From contig OY978526.1 in the NCBI GenBank assembly GCA_963854835.1, positions 34,634,501 to 34,698,500 on the forward strand: 64,000 nucleotides of DNA, given 5' to 3'. The notes beneath the pieces were generated by a model. The model was not told the DNA's origin and did no database searches. It saw only the letters and a list, made by a program, of their open reading frames with translations. This DNA comes from Megamerina dolium. Its lineage: Eukaryota; Arthropoda; Insecta; Diptera; Megamerinidae. This document shows, piece after piece, positions 9,824 through 23,100 of this stretch (its first letter is position 1; every line of letters starts with the position of its first letter). Both the position numbers and the translations under genes were made by a program.

Positions 9824-12800
9824 TGAATGCGATACAATACGTCATTTATCTTTGCTATAATCTCATATGGTCCTTCCCAATGAGTCTGTAGTTTAGGGGA
9901 CAGGCCTTTCTTTCGTTGTGGATTATGAAGCATTACAAGCTCTCCTTCATAGAACCCTTTTGAATTTGCTTTCAAGTCATACCTGGCCTTCATCTTATCG
10001 CTTATCATCTGCGACCGCTCTCTGATGAACTGATGTACTTCATCCAACTGTTCCCGCTTTTCGCTAGTATAATTTCCTTCGGTTGATCTCGTTGGTGTTA
10101 CAACTCCAAATTTTAAATCAGCTGGCAGTCTTAACTCGTTTCCAAAAATTGCCATTGCCGGTGTAGTAGCCGTCGTATCATGTTGTGCGCATCGATATGC
10201 CATGAGGAACATTGGTATATGTACATCCCAGTCTCTTTGGTATTTATCTACGACTTTTCTCAAATATTCCTCCAAGGTACGGTTAAATCGTTCTACCATG
10301 CCATCAGATTGTGGATGCAAAGGTGTTGTACGAGTTTTGTATATACCCAGCATACGGCATATCTCTTGGAATACAACTGATTCGAAATTTCGACCTTGGT
10401 CTGAGTGTAATTCCATCGGTACACCAAAACGAGTAATCCATTGGTTGACGAATACATCCGCAACTGTACTAGCTTCTTGATTTGGAATGGGGTATACTTC
10501 AGGCCATTTACTGAAGTAATCTATAACCACCAGAACATACTTGTTTCCTGCGTTGCTTATTGGAAATGGTCCAGCTATGTCCATAGCAATTAGCTCAAAT
10601 GGAGCACCCACGGTGTATTGGTGCATCTTACCACGACTTTTCTTAGTGGGACCTTTGGCCATTGCACATTGCTTACACTTCCGTATCCAATCAGCGACAT
10701 GGTCATGGCATCCAACCCAATAAAATCGTTTCTTTATTTTCTCGACGGTTTTGGTGATTCCCAAATGCCCTCCACTGGAGGCATTGTGATACTCAGCTAT
10801 CACTTCATTTATTCTTGCCTTGGGTACCACTAGCAGATCATAAGTGATTTTTCCATCTTCACTTTCCCATGTTCGGAATAAACATCCGTCTCGTAAGTGC
10901 AGGCTTTGCCACTGCGCCCAGTATGCCTTTGATATTGGACTCTCATTAGCCATTTCTTGCCAATCTGGACGTATGCCCTGCTCCTTGTATTCCATAATCT
11001 TTACGAGATCTGGGTCGTTCCGCTGATCTTCTTGCACTCGTTCGGTGGTCCATGACTCCTCCGGCAATATATTCGTAAGTCGTATGTCGACAATGTGCTC
11101 CTTGCTTTCCACTCGAGAACAATGTTTACATTCCATTTTGCAAGGACGACGAGATAGAGCATCCGCGTTGCCGTGATGTCCTCCTTTACGATGTTCGATG
11201 GTAAAATCATAACTCTGCAGCCTTTCAATCCAGCGCGCCAATTGTCCTTCTGGGTTTTTAAATTGCAATAACCACCTTAGCGCTGCGTGGTCAGTTCGTA
11301 GATGAAATGACTGACCGTACAAGTATTTATGAAAATACTTTACACATTCCAGTATTGCGAGCAACTCTGACACAGTAGTTTCTTTCTGGCTTCGACAGGA
11401 TTTTACTGTAGTATGCTATTACTTTTTCTTGCCCACCTATGATCTGAGAGAGCACACCACCTATTCCATAGCCACTCGCATCTGTATCCAACACAAACTT
11501 TTGACCAGGTACTGGATACGATAATACTGGTGCTGAACAGAGTCTTTCTTTCAGTTGTTCGAATGCTTTCTGTTGTTCCTCGCCCCACACAAATGGTTTG
11601 TTCTTTCTTGTCAACTCATGCAGACTGCTGGCGATGTTTGCAAATCCAGGAACAAATCGTCTATAGTAGGTACATAAGCCTAGGAAGCTTCTTAACTCGT
11701 GAAGATTCGATGGAATAGGCCATTCTTGTACTGCTGCTACTTTCTCCTCGTCGGTATGTACCCCTTCTGTTGTTACTTTATGACCAAGATATTTAACTTC
11801 TTGCCTGAAGAGTGAACACTTTTTCATATTCAGTTTAAGCCCTGCTGATTGTATACGCTCAAATACTTCTTTCAACTTTTCCAGGTGGTCGTTAAAATCT
11901 TTTCCCATCACAATAATGTCGAGGTACACCAAGCACGTTTTCCAGTGTAGTCCTCTGAGTACACGCTCCATCAAACGTTCGAAAGTAGCTGGCGCATTGC
12001 ATAAACCAAATGGCATGACTGTAAATTGCCATAGACCATCGCCAATACTGAAAGCTGTTTTCTCTTTGTCTTCCTTACCAAGTTCCACTTGCCAGTAGCC
12101 ACTTTGCAAATCAAGAGTTGAGAACCACTTCGCACCAGATAGTGTGTCCAGAGTGTCATCGATTCTTGGCAGTGGATAGCTGTCTTTTTTCGTAATATCA
12201 TTTAGCTTTCTGTAATCCACACAGAATCGAGTACTTCCATCCTTCTTCTTTACCAGCACAACTGGTGAACTCCATGGACTCGCTGATGGTTCAATAACAC
12301 CTTGTTTCTGCATATCGGAAATCAGCTTAATGGCTTCGTCTCTTTTGGCCAATGGAACTCGTCGTGGTGCTTGACGAATTGGTCTAGAATCACCGGTGTC
12401 AATGTGATGCTTCACGATGGTTGTTCGTCCTCCAGTTTTTCCATTTGAAGAAAATATTGAACTGTACTTCTCCAATACTTGTAAAGCCTTTTCTTTTTGC
12501 TGTTTGGTAAGCACACCTGCCCATTCCTCCATCTCTGCTTTTATTTCCGCCTTGCCAGTTCCTGATCTTCCACTTTTTATCGACGAACCCTTTTCGCAGT
12601 CTACTACGGCAGTAACTTCCTGGCAATGACCAATCACCATTCCTTTTTTTACAACTGTAGATGTATTAGTTGGATTTAAAATTCGCACCGGTACTATTCC
12701 ATTTTCTTTAGGTTCTACTAACGTCCTACCAAGTATGATGTTTTTATTCGTTATTTCTTTATCTGCTTCCACCAGCCACAACTTGCCTGTCCCATCATCC

Positions 12801-13300
12801 ACATTCATCTGTGCCCATATCACCGCTTCTGATTTTGCTGGAACCTCTTGGCGTTGACATGCCAGTACTCGTTTGATGTTCCCACTACGCTTGTAACCGA
12901 TGTTCAATGGTAGTTCGACATTTGCATAACGTAGTATCCGTTGATTTAAATCTAACGTAAATCCGTTGTCAATCATAAAATCAACACCAATTATTACGTC
13001 ATCGATGATGTCGGCCACAATGAATTCATGTTCCCATGTGCAATTTCCAATAGATACTCGTTTCTTTATCTTGCCCAGAATTTGTGCATCCTCACCCGTT
13101 GCTGTACGCAATTTTATTCCCATTAAAGGCTCAAACCTCTTTACCAAATCGCTCTTGATTATAGAATGTGATGCACCAGTGTCCAGGGTTAACATGAATT
13201 CCATATTGTCCAATTTTCCATCAATAGTCAAGCTGCTTGGCACACGCTGTAGTTGTGAAATATGAATGATGGGGCAACCCACTGTTGGAGTCAGTTCACG
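9824..13300 (-). pseudogene. Gypsy body 1 pol (PR-RT-RNaseH-IN), frameshifted
   Basis: The upper part (about 13300-11370) has the protease motif LDTGASHSII and RT blocks (FCVDYRKLN; MPFGLCNAPATFERLM; VYLDIIVMGK, with one Asp of YxDD missing). The RNase H start is LDTDASGYG. An 8-nt loss near 11371, relative to bodies 2 and 3, shifts the frame. The lower part (11373-9824) continues with RNase H (LRTDHAALRWLL), the integrase zinc finger (H-x-H-x-C-x-x-C, KCKQCAMAKG), the integrase core (MDIAGPF, HSDQGRNF, HPQSDGMVERFNR) and a GPY-type module (HWEGPYEII). The end of pol is fused to a truncated LTR. It is not functional. Confidence 0.9.
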
Positions 13301-13320
13301 CCCCGCTGAACTGACTCGAT

Positions 13321-13330
13321 TTAGTTTAAC
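13321..13330 (-). promoter_or_regulatory. Possible -1 frameshift site at the gag stop (G TTA AAC TAA)
   Basis: In the gag frame the last codons read TTA AAC TAA, and the heptamer G TTA AAC fits a known -1 slippery class. The pol frame is open through this point in the -1 register and continues directly into the protease. The same site is present in body 2 at 18607-18613 and is deleted from body 3. Whether it functions is an inference. Confidence 0.4.
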
Positions 13331-14693
13331 GATGGATTTGTGTTAGTGGAGCGATTGCTATCTACCTTATTCTCCTTCTTTTGTCTTCCTGGAGAACTCG
13401 ATCTTGATCGCTTTCGTCGTAGACGGCAGTCACGCGCCATGTGTCCTGGTTTGTCACAAATGAAGCACTTACCAGTAAATTTGTTTTCGCGTCGACCTGT
13501 TGTTCTTCCTTCAGGCTGCGCTACAGATTTGAATGCCTGACACACTGCTTCAACCAGATCTGCTGTTTCTGTTTCTAGTTGGCGTACCCGTGGCATTGGT
13601 CGACACATCAAACTGGCGGCTTCAAACGTCAATGCACTACTGACTGTTTCGGCATAAGTATTCCTGGGTGACATGACTAGGGCACGCTTTGTCTCTCCAT
13701 CACGTATGCCATCTATGAATGCCTCTATTTTGATTTTTTCGACGAACTCTTCCGAATTACCGGAGAACGCTAGATGACATAAGCGCTCAATATCGGAAGC
13801 GAATTCCTGAAGACTCTCATTACTCCGTTGCACTCGCGATCTCAATTCCACTCGATGTAATTGACTCTTGTATTCATTTCCATACTTTCGCTGGAGTGTG
13901 TCCATCAGTGACTGATAGCTACCACGATCTTTCTCTGGAATCATCTGTAACACCTCGGAAGCATTACCTTTTACCAAGCAGCAGTCTTGTCGCTATCATC
14001 CCATTGATTCTTCGAAGCGGTTGTCTCGAATTGAAGCTTGAAGATATTGAATGGCGTGCTTCCGTCAAATGTTGGTGGCTTAAGTTTGATTGTACTTGAA
14101 TCTCTAATCACTGATGTGGCTGGCCCATTTATTTTTAGTTGGTTGAGATCGTGTTGTAATTTCTCGAACTTATCTTCCAAATCATCTACATGTTCCTTCA
14201 GATTTGTAACTTTTTCATTAATGGCTCCGGAAATTTCATCTACATGTTCTTTTAGTTCTGCAACTTTCTCATTAATAGCCCCAGAAATTTCTTGTAGTTT
14301 GTAGTTAATTGTCTTCTGGAATTCTCCAATGAAGTTTTCTTGGCGAGACGAACCTTCTTGAATTTCCATACGCAATTCAGCCTAATGTTCTTGAAGCTTG
14401 GAGTCAATGCGAGACGCATTTTCTTGTAGCTGTTGTTGCTGCTGTTGCATCATGGTTTTCATGAATTCCATGAGTTGACCACTCGAATCTATTTTGCTCT
14501 CTTCCTCAGCGTGCACAACTGCTTGTATATCGGCTTCCTCGAAGAACTCATGTTCTTCTACATTAATTCCCTTAGCCTCCATAGCTTGCCTCAGCCTCAC
14601 CAGCAGTTCCGCCTTTGCACCTGATGACGATAGATTCATCTCTACCAACAGCTTTTTAAGCTGGTCCACTTTTAGTTGGTCAATTTTCACCAT
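13321..14693 (-). pseudogene. Gypsy body 1 gag, nonsense plus frameshift
   Basis: The reading frame starts at 14693 with a SAP-like motif (LKVDQLKKLLVEMNL; AKAELLVRLRQAM), followed by a Q-rich and coiled-coil segment. An in-frame TAG lies at 14382-14384 where body 3 has a sense codon. A net 10-nt loss near 13973 shifts the frame. The C-terminal third (13977-13321) includes a gag capsid-like region and one zinc knuckle, CFICDKPGHMARDC, then an RS-rich basic tail. Body 2 carries the same two defects. Confidence 0.88.
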
Positions 14694-14706
14694 CTTTACA
14701 GAATCC

Positions 14707-14720
14707 CACTTCTGACACCA
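14707..14720 (-). promoter_or_regulatory. Primer-binding site of body 1
   Basis: On the minus strand TGGTGTCAGAAGTG lies two bases inside the LTR end. From memory this complements the 3' end of an insect tRNA-Leu, the primer used by mdg3-type elements. Confidence 0.7.
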
Positions 14721-14722
14721 AT

Positions 14723-14985
14723 TGTTACCTTGTTCGAACTTTTGCCTCTGTATCAATGTTTTCGCAATCACGTTCGGAAGTAGATTGATTGTCAATTCTC
14801 AACACTGGCTCTATTTATACTCTGTTGGCAACACCCCAGAATCTTCCTTTATCGAGATTCTTCTCTTCCTTTCTCGTTGGCTTGTTCTGGTTATCGCTTA
14901 TTTCTTTTTGTTGACATTCGTTTCGATGCTGCCAATAGAGTCAGTCACAATAGTGATGAGTAATCAACTATCGATACTCGTTACA
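14723..14985 (-). repeat. Inner LTR, short form (5' LTR of body 1 and 3' LTR of body 2)
   Basis: This 263-bp LTR runs from TGTTACCTTG to CTCGTTACA. On its left side is the PBS of body 1 and on its right side the polypurine tract of body 2, so one LTR is shared by two bodies. Compared with the 438-bp form at 24669 it lacks two internal blocks totalling about 175 bp. Confidence 0.88.
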
Positions 14986-14999
14986 CTGCCCTCCTCTTA
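14986..14999 (-). promoter_or_regulatory. Polypurine tract of body 2
   Basis: The minus strand reads AAGAGGAGGGCAG directly before the LTR start TGTAACGAG. This is the plus-strand priming site. It is retained only in body 2; bodies 1 and 3 lost it with deletions at the LTR-pol joint. Confidence 0.75.
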
Positions 15000-15023
15000 A
15001 CCTTGTTCGTCCCGAACAAGTTT

Positions 15024-18000
15024 TTATACTTCCCCTCGATATGGCGCAAGTCGCTCCAAGTGCACTACTTTAAACTTTGCTCTTTTATTCCAGGCACGTT
15101 GAATGCGATACACTACGTCATTTATCTTTGCTATAATCTCATATGGTCCTTCCCAATGAGTCTGTAGTTTAGGAGACAGGCCTTTCTTTCGTTGTGGATT
15201 ATGAAGCATTACAAGCTCTCCTTCATAGAACCCTTTTGAATTTGCTTTCAAGTCATACCTGGCCTTCATCTTATCGCTTATCATCTGCGACCGCTCTCTG
15301 ATGAACCGATGTACTTCATCCAACTGTTCCCGCTTTTCGCTAGTATAATTACCTTCGGTTGATCTCGTTGGTGTTACGACTCCAAATTTTAAATCAGCTG
15401 GCAGTCTTAACTCGTTTTAAAAATTGCCATTGCCGGTGTAGTAGCCGTCGTTTCATGTTGTGCGCATCGATATGCCATGAGGAACATTGGTATATGTACA
15501 TCCCAGTCTCTTTGGTATTTATCTACGACTTTTCTCAAATATTCCTCCAAGGTACGGTTAAATCGTTCTACCATGCCATCAGATTGTGGATGCAAAGGTG
15601 TTGTACGAGTTTTGTATATACCCAGCATACGGCATATCTCTTGGAATACAACTGATTCGAAATTTCGACCTTGGTCTGAGTGTAACTCCATCGGTACACC
15701 AAAACGAGTAACCCATTGGTTGACGAATACATCCGCAACTGTACTAGCTTCCTGATTTGGAATGGGGTATACTTCAGGCCATTTACTGAAGTAATCTATA
15801 ACCACCAGAACATACTTGTTTCCTGCGTTGCTTATTGGAAATGGCCCAGCTATGTCCATAGCAATTCGCTCAAATGGAGCACCCACGGTGTATTGGTGCA
15901 TCTTACCTCGACTTTTCTTAGTGGGACCTTTGGCCATTGCACATTGCTTACATTTCCGAATCCAATCAGCGACATGGTCATGACATCCAACCCAATAAAA
16001 TCGGTTCTTTATTTTCTCGACGGTTTTGGTGATTCCCAAATGCCCTCCACTGGAGGCATTGTGATACTCAGCTATCACTTCATTTATTCTCGCCTTGGGT
16101 ACCACTAGAAGATCATTAGTGATTTTTCCATCCACACTTTCCCATGCTCTGAATAAACATCCGTCTCGTAAGTGCAGGCTTTGCCACTGCGCCCAGTATG
16201 CCTTTGCTATTGGACTCTCATTAGCCATTTCTTGCCAATCTGGACGTATGCCCTGCTCCTTGTATTCCATAATCTTTACGAGATCTGGGTCGTTCCGCTG
16301 ATCTTCTTGCACTCGTTCGGTGGTCCATGACTCCTCCGGCAATATATTCGTAAGTCGTATGTCGACAATGTGCTCCTTGCTTTCCACTCGAGAACAATGT
16401 TTACATTCCATTTTGCAAGGACGACGAGATAGAGCATCCGCGTTGCCGTGATGTCCTCCTTTACGATGTTCGATGGTAAAATCATAACTCTGCAGCCTTT
16501 CAATCCAGCGCGCCAATTGTCCTTCTGGGTTTTTAAATTGCAATAACCACCTTAGCGCTGCGTGGTCAGTTCGTAGATGAAATGACTGACCGTACAAGTA
16601 TTTATGAAAATACTTTACACATTCCAGTATTGCGAGCAACTCTCTTCGAGTGACACAGTAGTTTCTTTCTGGCTTCGACAGGATTTTACTGTAGTATGCT
16701 ATTACTTTTTCTTGCCCACCTATGATCTGAGAGAGCACACCACCTATTCCATAGCCACTCGCATCTGTATCCAACACAAACTTTTGACCAGGTACTGGAT
16801 ACGATAATACTGGTGCTGAACAGAGTCTTTCTTTCAGTTGTTCGAATGCTTTCTGTTGTTCCTCGCCCCACACAAATGGTTTGTTCTTTCTTGTCAACTC
16901 ATACAGACTGCTGGCGATGTTTGCAAATCCAGGAACAAATCGTCTATAGTAGGTACATAAGCCTAGGAAGCTTCTTAACTCGTGAAGATTCGATGGAATA
17001 GGCCATTCTTGTACTGCTGCTACTTTCTCCTCGTCGGTATGTACCCCTTCTGTTGTTACTTTATGACCAAGATATTTAACTTCTTGCCTGAAGAGTGAAC
17101 ACTTTTTCATATTCAGTTTAAGCCCTGCTGATTGTATACGCTCAAATACTTCTTTCAACTTTTCCAGGTGGTCGTTAAAATCTTTTCCCATCACAATAAT
17201 GTCGAGGTACACCAAGCACGTTTTCCAGTGTAGTCCTCTGAGTACACGCTCCATCAAACGTTCGAAAGTAGCTGGCGCATTGCATAAACCAAATGGCATG
17301 ACTGTAAATTGCCATAGACCATCGCCAATACTGAAAGCTGTTTTCTCTTTGTCTTCCTTACCAAGTTCCACTTGCCAGTAGCCACTTTGCAAATCAAGAG
17401 TTGAGAACCACTTCGCACCAGATAGTGTGTCCAGAGTGTCATCGATTCTTGGCAGTGGATAGCTGTCTTTTTTCGTAATATCATTTAGCTTTCTGTAATC
17501 CACACAGAATCGAGTACTTCCATCCTTCTTCTTTACCAGCACAACTGGTGAACTCCATGGACTCGCTGATGGTTCAATAACACCTTGTTTCTGCATATCG
17601 GAAATCAGCTTAATGGCTTCGTCTCTTTTGGCCAATGGAACTCGTCGTGGTGCTTGACGAATTGGTCTAGAATCACCGGTGTCAATGTGATGCTTCACGA
17701 TGGTTGTTCGTCCTCCAGTTTTTCCATTTGAAGAAAATATTGAACTGTACTTCTCCAATACTTGTAAAGCCTTTTCTTTTTGCTGTTTGGTAAGCACACC
17801 TGCCCATTCCTCCATCTCTGCTTTTATTTCCGCCTTGCCAGTTCCTGATCTTCCACTTTTTATCGACGAACCCTTTTCGCAGTCTACTACGGCAGTAACT
17901 TCCTGGCAATGACCAATCACCATTCCTTTTTTTACAACTGTAGATGTATTAGTTGGATTTAAAATTCGCACCGGTACTATTCCATTTTCTTTAGGTTCTA

Positions 18001-18583
18001 CTAACGTCCTACCAAGTATGATGTTTTTATTCGTTATTTCTTTATCTGCTTCCACCAGCCACAACTTGCCTGTCCCATCATCCACATTCATCTGTGCCCA
18101 TATCACCGCTTCTGATTTTGCTGGAACCTCTTGGCGTTGACATGCCAGTACTCGTTTGATGTTCCCACTACGCTTGTAACCGATGTTCAATGGTAGTTCG
18201 ACATTTGCATAACGTAGTATCCGTTGATTTAAATCTAACGTAAATCCGTTGTCAATCATAAAATCAACACCAATTATTACGTCATCGATGATGTCGGCCA
18301 CAATGAATTCATGTTCCCATGTGCAATTTCCAATAGATACTCGTTTCTTTATCTTGCCCAGAATTTGTGCATCCTCACCCGTTGCTGTACGCAATTTTAT
18401 TCCCATTAAAGGCTCAAACCTCTTTACCAAATCGCTCTTGATTATAGAATGTGATGCACCAGTGTCCAGGGTTAACATGAATTCCATATTGTCCAATTTT
18501 CCATCAATAGTCAAGCTGCTTGGCACACGCTGTAGTTGTGAAATGTGAATGATGGGGCAACCCACTGTTGGAGTCAGTTCACG
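15024..18583 (-). pseudogene. Gypsy body 2 pol, frameshifted near the integrase end
   Basis: The frame is open from about 18583 to 15407 (1052 aa from the first start-like codon) with all pol domains: protease LDTGASHS, RT with the one-Asp YLD-I box (about 17194-17209), RNase H, integrase HHCC finger and core residues D, D, E. At about 15415 a change shared with body 3 (one base lost and a stop) ends the frame after AMAIFKTS. The last domain continues in another frame at 15323-15024 with HWEGPYEII and the terminus APYRGEV. The RT defect alone should make it inactive. Confidence 0.9.
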
Positions 18584-18603
18584 CCCCGCTGAACTGACTC
18601 GAT

Positions 18604-19976
18604 TTAGTTTAACGATGGATTTGTGTTAGTGGAGCGATTGCTATCTACCTTATTCTCCTTCTTTTGTCTTCCTGGAGAACTCGATCTTGATCGCTTTCGT
18701 CGTAGACGGCAGTCACGCGCCATGTGTCCTGGTTTGTCACAAATGAAGCACTTACCAGTAAATTTGTTTTCGCGTCGACCTGTTGTTCTTCCTTCAGGCT
18801 GCGCTACAGATTTGAATGCCTGACACACTGCTTCAACCAGATCTGCTGTTTCTGTTTCTAGTTGGCGTACCCGTGGCATTGGTCGACACATCAAACTGGC
18901 GGCTTCAAACGTCAATGCACTACTGACTGTTTCGGCATAAGTATTCCTGGGTGACATGACTAGGGCACGCTTTGTCTCTCCATCACGTATGCCATCTATG
19001 AATGCCTCTATTTTGATTTTTTCGACGAACTCTTCCGAATTACCGGAGAACGCTAGATGACATAAGCGCTCAATATCGGAAGCGAATTCCTGAAGACTCT
19101 CATTACTCCGTTGCACTCGCGATCTCAATTCCACTCGATGTAATTGACTCTTGTATTCATTTCCATACTTTCGCTGGAGTGTGTCCATCAGTGACTGATA
19201 GCTACCACGATCTTTCTCTGGAATCATCTGTAACACCTCGGAAGCATTACCTTTTACCAAGCAGCAGTCTTGTCGCTATCATCCCATTGATTCTTCGAAG
19301 CGGTTGTCTCGAATTGAAGCTTGAAGATATTGAATGGCGTGCTTCCGTCAAATGTTGGTGGCTTAAGTTTGATTGTACTTGAATCTCTAATCACTGATGT
19401 GGCTGGCCCATTTATTTTTAGTTGGTTGAGATCGTGTTGTAATTTCTCGAACTTATCTTCCAAATCATCTACATGTTCCTTCAGATTTGTAACTTTTTCA
19501 TTAATGGCTCCGGAAATTTCATCTACATGTTCTTTTAGTTCTGCAACTTTCTCATTAATAGCCCCAGAAATTTCTTGTAGTTTGTAGTTAATTGTCTTCT
19601 GGAATTCTCCAATGAAGTTTTCTTGGCGAGACGAACCTTCTTGAATTTCCATACGCAATTCAGCCTAATGTTCTTGAAGCTTGGAGTCAATGCGAGACGC
19701 ATTTTCTTGTAGCTGTTGTTGCTGCTGTTGCATCATGGTTTTCATGAATTCCATGAGTTGACCACTCGAATCTATTTTGCTCTCTTCCTCAGCGTGCACA
19801 ACTGCTTGTATATCGGCTTCCTCGAAGAACTCATGTTCTTCTACATTAATTCCCTTAGCCTCCATAGCTTGCCTCAGCCTCACCAGCAGTTCCGCCTTTG
19901 CACCTGATGACGATAGATTCATCTCTACCAACAGCTTTTTAAGCTGGTCCACTTTTAGTTGGTCAATTTTCACCAT
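18604..19976 (-). pseudogene. Gypsy body 2 gag, same defects as body 1
   Basis: Start at 19976. The SAP-like N-terminus, Q-rich coiled coil, capsid-like region and CCHC zinc knuckle are in the same order as body 1. It has the identical in-frame TAG (19665-19667) and the identical 10-nt-shorter segment near 19256. The exact sharing of two unrelated lesions means bodies 1 and 2 share this gag by DNA-level descent. Confidence 0.88.
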
Positions 19977-19989
19977 CTTTACAGAATCC

Positions 19990-20003
19990 CACTTCTGACA
20001 CCA
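19990..20003 (-). promoter_or_regulatory. Primer-binding site of body 2
   Basis: The same tRNA-Leu-like TGGTGTCAGAAGTG sequence as in the other bodies, two bases inside the LTR end at 20006. Confidence 0.7.
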
Positions 20004-20005
20004 AT

Positions 20006-20106
20006 TGTTACCTTGTTCGAACTTTTGCCTCTGTATCAATGTTTTCGCAATCACGTTCGGAAGTAGATTGATTGTCAATTCTCAACACTGGCTCTATTTA
20101 TACTCT
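20006..20106 (-). repeat. Inner LTR between bodies 2 and 3, truncated short form
   Basis: It is identical in layout to the short LTR at 14723 for about 100 bp, then breaks at TATACTCT and continues directly into pol at CCTTCATAGAACC. The join has a CTCT overlap common to both parents. The rest of the LTR, the polypurine tract and the last part of pol are deleted. Confidence 0.85.
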
Positions 20107-23100
20107 CCTTCATAGAACCCTTTTGAATTTGCTTTCAAGTCATACCTGGCCTTCATCTTATCGCTTATCATCTGCGACCGCTCTCTGATGAACCGATGTA
20201 CTTCATCCAACTGTTCCCGCTTTTCGCTAGTATAATTACCTTCGGTTGATCTCGTTGGTGTTACGACTCCAAATTTTAAATCAGCTGGCAGTCTTAACTC
20301 GTTTTAAAAATTGCCATTGCCGGTGTAGTAGCCGTCGTATCATGTTGTGCGCATCGATATGCCATGAGGAACATTGGTATATGTACATCCCAGTCTCTTT
20401 GGTATTTATCTACGACTTTTCTCAAATATTCCTCCAAGGTACGGTTAAATCGTTCTACCATGCCATCAGATTGTGGATGCAAAGGTGTTGTACGAGTTTT
20501 GTATATACCCAGCATACGGCATATCTCTTGGAATACAACTGATTCGAAATTTCGACCTTGGTCTGAGTGTAACTCCATCGGTACACCAAAACGAGTAACC
20601 CATTGGTTGACGAATACATCCGCAACTGTACTAGCTTCCTGATTTGGAATGGGGTATACTTCAGGCCATTTACTGAAGTAATCTATAACCACCAGAACAT
20701 ACTTGTTTCCTGCGTTGCTTATTGGAAATGGCCCAGCTATGTCCATAGCAATTCGCTCAAATGGAGCACCCACGGTGTATTGGTGCATCTTACCTCGACT
20801 TTTCTTAGTGGGACCTTTGGCCATTGCACATTGCTTACATTTCCGAATCCAATCAGCGACATGGTCATGACATCCAACCCAATAAAATCGGTTCTTTATT
20901 TTCTCGACGGTTTTGGTGATTCCCAAATGCCCTCCACTGGAGGCATTGTGATACTCAGCTATCACTTCATTTATTCTCGCCTTGGGTACCACTAGAAGAT
21001 CATTAGTGATTTTTCCATCCACACTTTCCCATGCTCTGAATAAACATCCGTCTCGTAAGTGCAGGCTTTGCCACTGCGCCCAGTATGCCTTTGCTATTGG
21101 ACTCTCATTAGCCATTTCTTGCCAATCTGGACGTATGCCCTGCTCCTTGTATTCCATAATCTTTACGAGATCTGGGTCGTTCCGCTGATCTTCTTGCACT
21201 CGTTCGGTGGTCCATGACTCCTCCGGCAATATATTCGTAAGTCGTATGTCGACAATGTGCTCCTTGCTTTCCACTCGAGAACAATGTTTACATTCCATTT
21301 TGCAAGGACGACGAGATAGAGCATCCGCGTTGCCGTGATGTCCTCCTTTACGATGTTCGATGGTAAAATCATAACTCTGCAGCCTTTCAATCCAGCGCGC
21401 CAATTGTCCTTCTGGGTTTTTAAATTGCAATAACCACCTTAGCGCTGCGTGGTCAGTTCGTAGATGAAATGACTGACCGTACAAGTATTTATGAAAATAC
21501 TTTACACATTCCAGTATTGCGAGCAACTCTCTTCGAGTGACACAGTAGTTTCTTTCTGGCTTCGACAGGATTTTACTGTAGTATGCTATTACTTTTTCTT
21601 GCCCACCTATGATCTGAGAGAGCACACCACCTATTCCATAGCCACTCGCATCTGTATCCAACACAAACTTTTGACCAGGTACTGGATACGATAATACTGG
21701 TGCTGAACAGAGTCTTTCTTTCAGTTGTTCGAATGCTTTCTGTTGTTCCTCGCCGCACACAAATGGTTTGTTCTTTCTTGTCAACTCATACAGACTGCTG
21801 GCGATGTTTGCAAATCCAGGAACAAATCGTCTATAGTAGGTACATAAGCCTAGGAAGCTTCTTAACTCGTGAAGATTCGATGGAATAGGCCATTCTTGTA
21901 CTGCTGCTACTTTCTCCTCGTCGGTATGTACCCCTTCTGTTGTTACTTTATGACCAAGATATTTAACTTCTTGCCTGAAGAGTGAACACTTTTTCATATT
22001 CAGTTTAAGCCCTGCTGATTGTATACGCTCAAATACTTCTTTCAACTTTTCCAGGTGGTCGTTAAAATCTTTTCCCATCACAATAATGTCGAGGTACACC
22101 AAGCACGTTTTCCAGTGTAGTCCTCTGAGTACACGCTCCATCAAACGTTCGAAAGTAGCTGGCGCATTGCATAAACCAAATGGCATGACTGTAAATTGCC
22201 ATAGACCATCGCCAATACTGAAAGCTGTTTTCTCTTTGTCTTCCTTACCAAGTTCCACTTGCCAGTAGCCACTTTGCAAATCAAGAGTTGAGAACCACTT
22301 CGCACCAGATAGTGTGTCCAGAGTGTCATCGATTCTTGGCAGTGGATAGCTGTCTTTTTTCGTAATATCATTTAGCTTTCTGTAATCCACACAGAATCGA
22401 GTACTTCCATCCTTCTTCTTTACCAGCACAACTGGTGAACTCCATGGACTCGCTGATGGTTCAATAACACCTTGTTTCTGCATATCGGAAATCAGCTTAA
22501 TGGCTTCGTCTCTTTTGGCCAATGGAACTCGTCGTGGTGCTTGACGAATTGGTCTAGAATCACCGGTGTCAATGTGATGCTTCACGATGGTTGTTCGTCC
22601 TCCAGTTTTTCCATTTGAAGAAAATATTGAACTGTACTTCTCCAATACTTGTAAAGCCTTTTCTTTTTGCTGTTTGGTAAGCACACCTGCCCATTCCTCC
22701 ATCTCTGCTTTTATTTCCGCCTTGCCAGTTCCTGATCTTCCACTTTTTATCGACGAACCCTTTTCGCAGTCTACTACGGCAGTAACTTCCTGGCAATGAC
22801 CAATCACCATTCCTTTTTTTACAACTGTAGATGTATTAGTTGGATTTAAAATTCGCACCGGTACTATTCCATTTTCTTTAGGTTCTACTAACGTCCTACC
22901 AAGTATGATGTTTTTATTCGTTATTTCTTTATCTGCTTCCACCAGCCACAACTTGCCTGTCCCATCATCCACATTCATCTGTGCCCATATCACCGCTTCT
23001 GATTTTGCTGGAACCTCTTGGCGTTGACATGCCAGTACTCGTTTGATGTTCCCACTACGCTTGTAACCGATGTTCAATGGTAGTTCGACATTTGCATAAC

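Noticed and set aside
11360..11380. Programmed frameshift in body 1 pol
   Set aside because: Bodies 2 and 3 are open through this point and have 8 more bases, so it is a deletion and not a recoding site.
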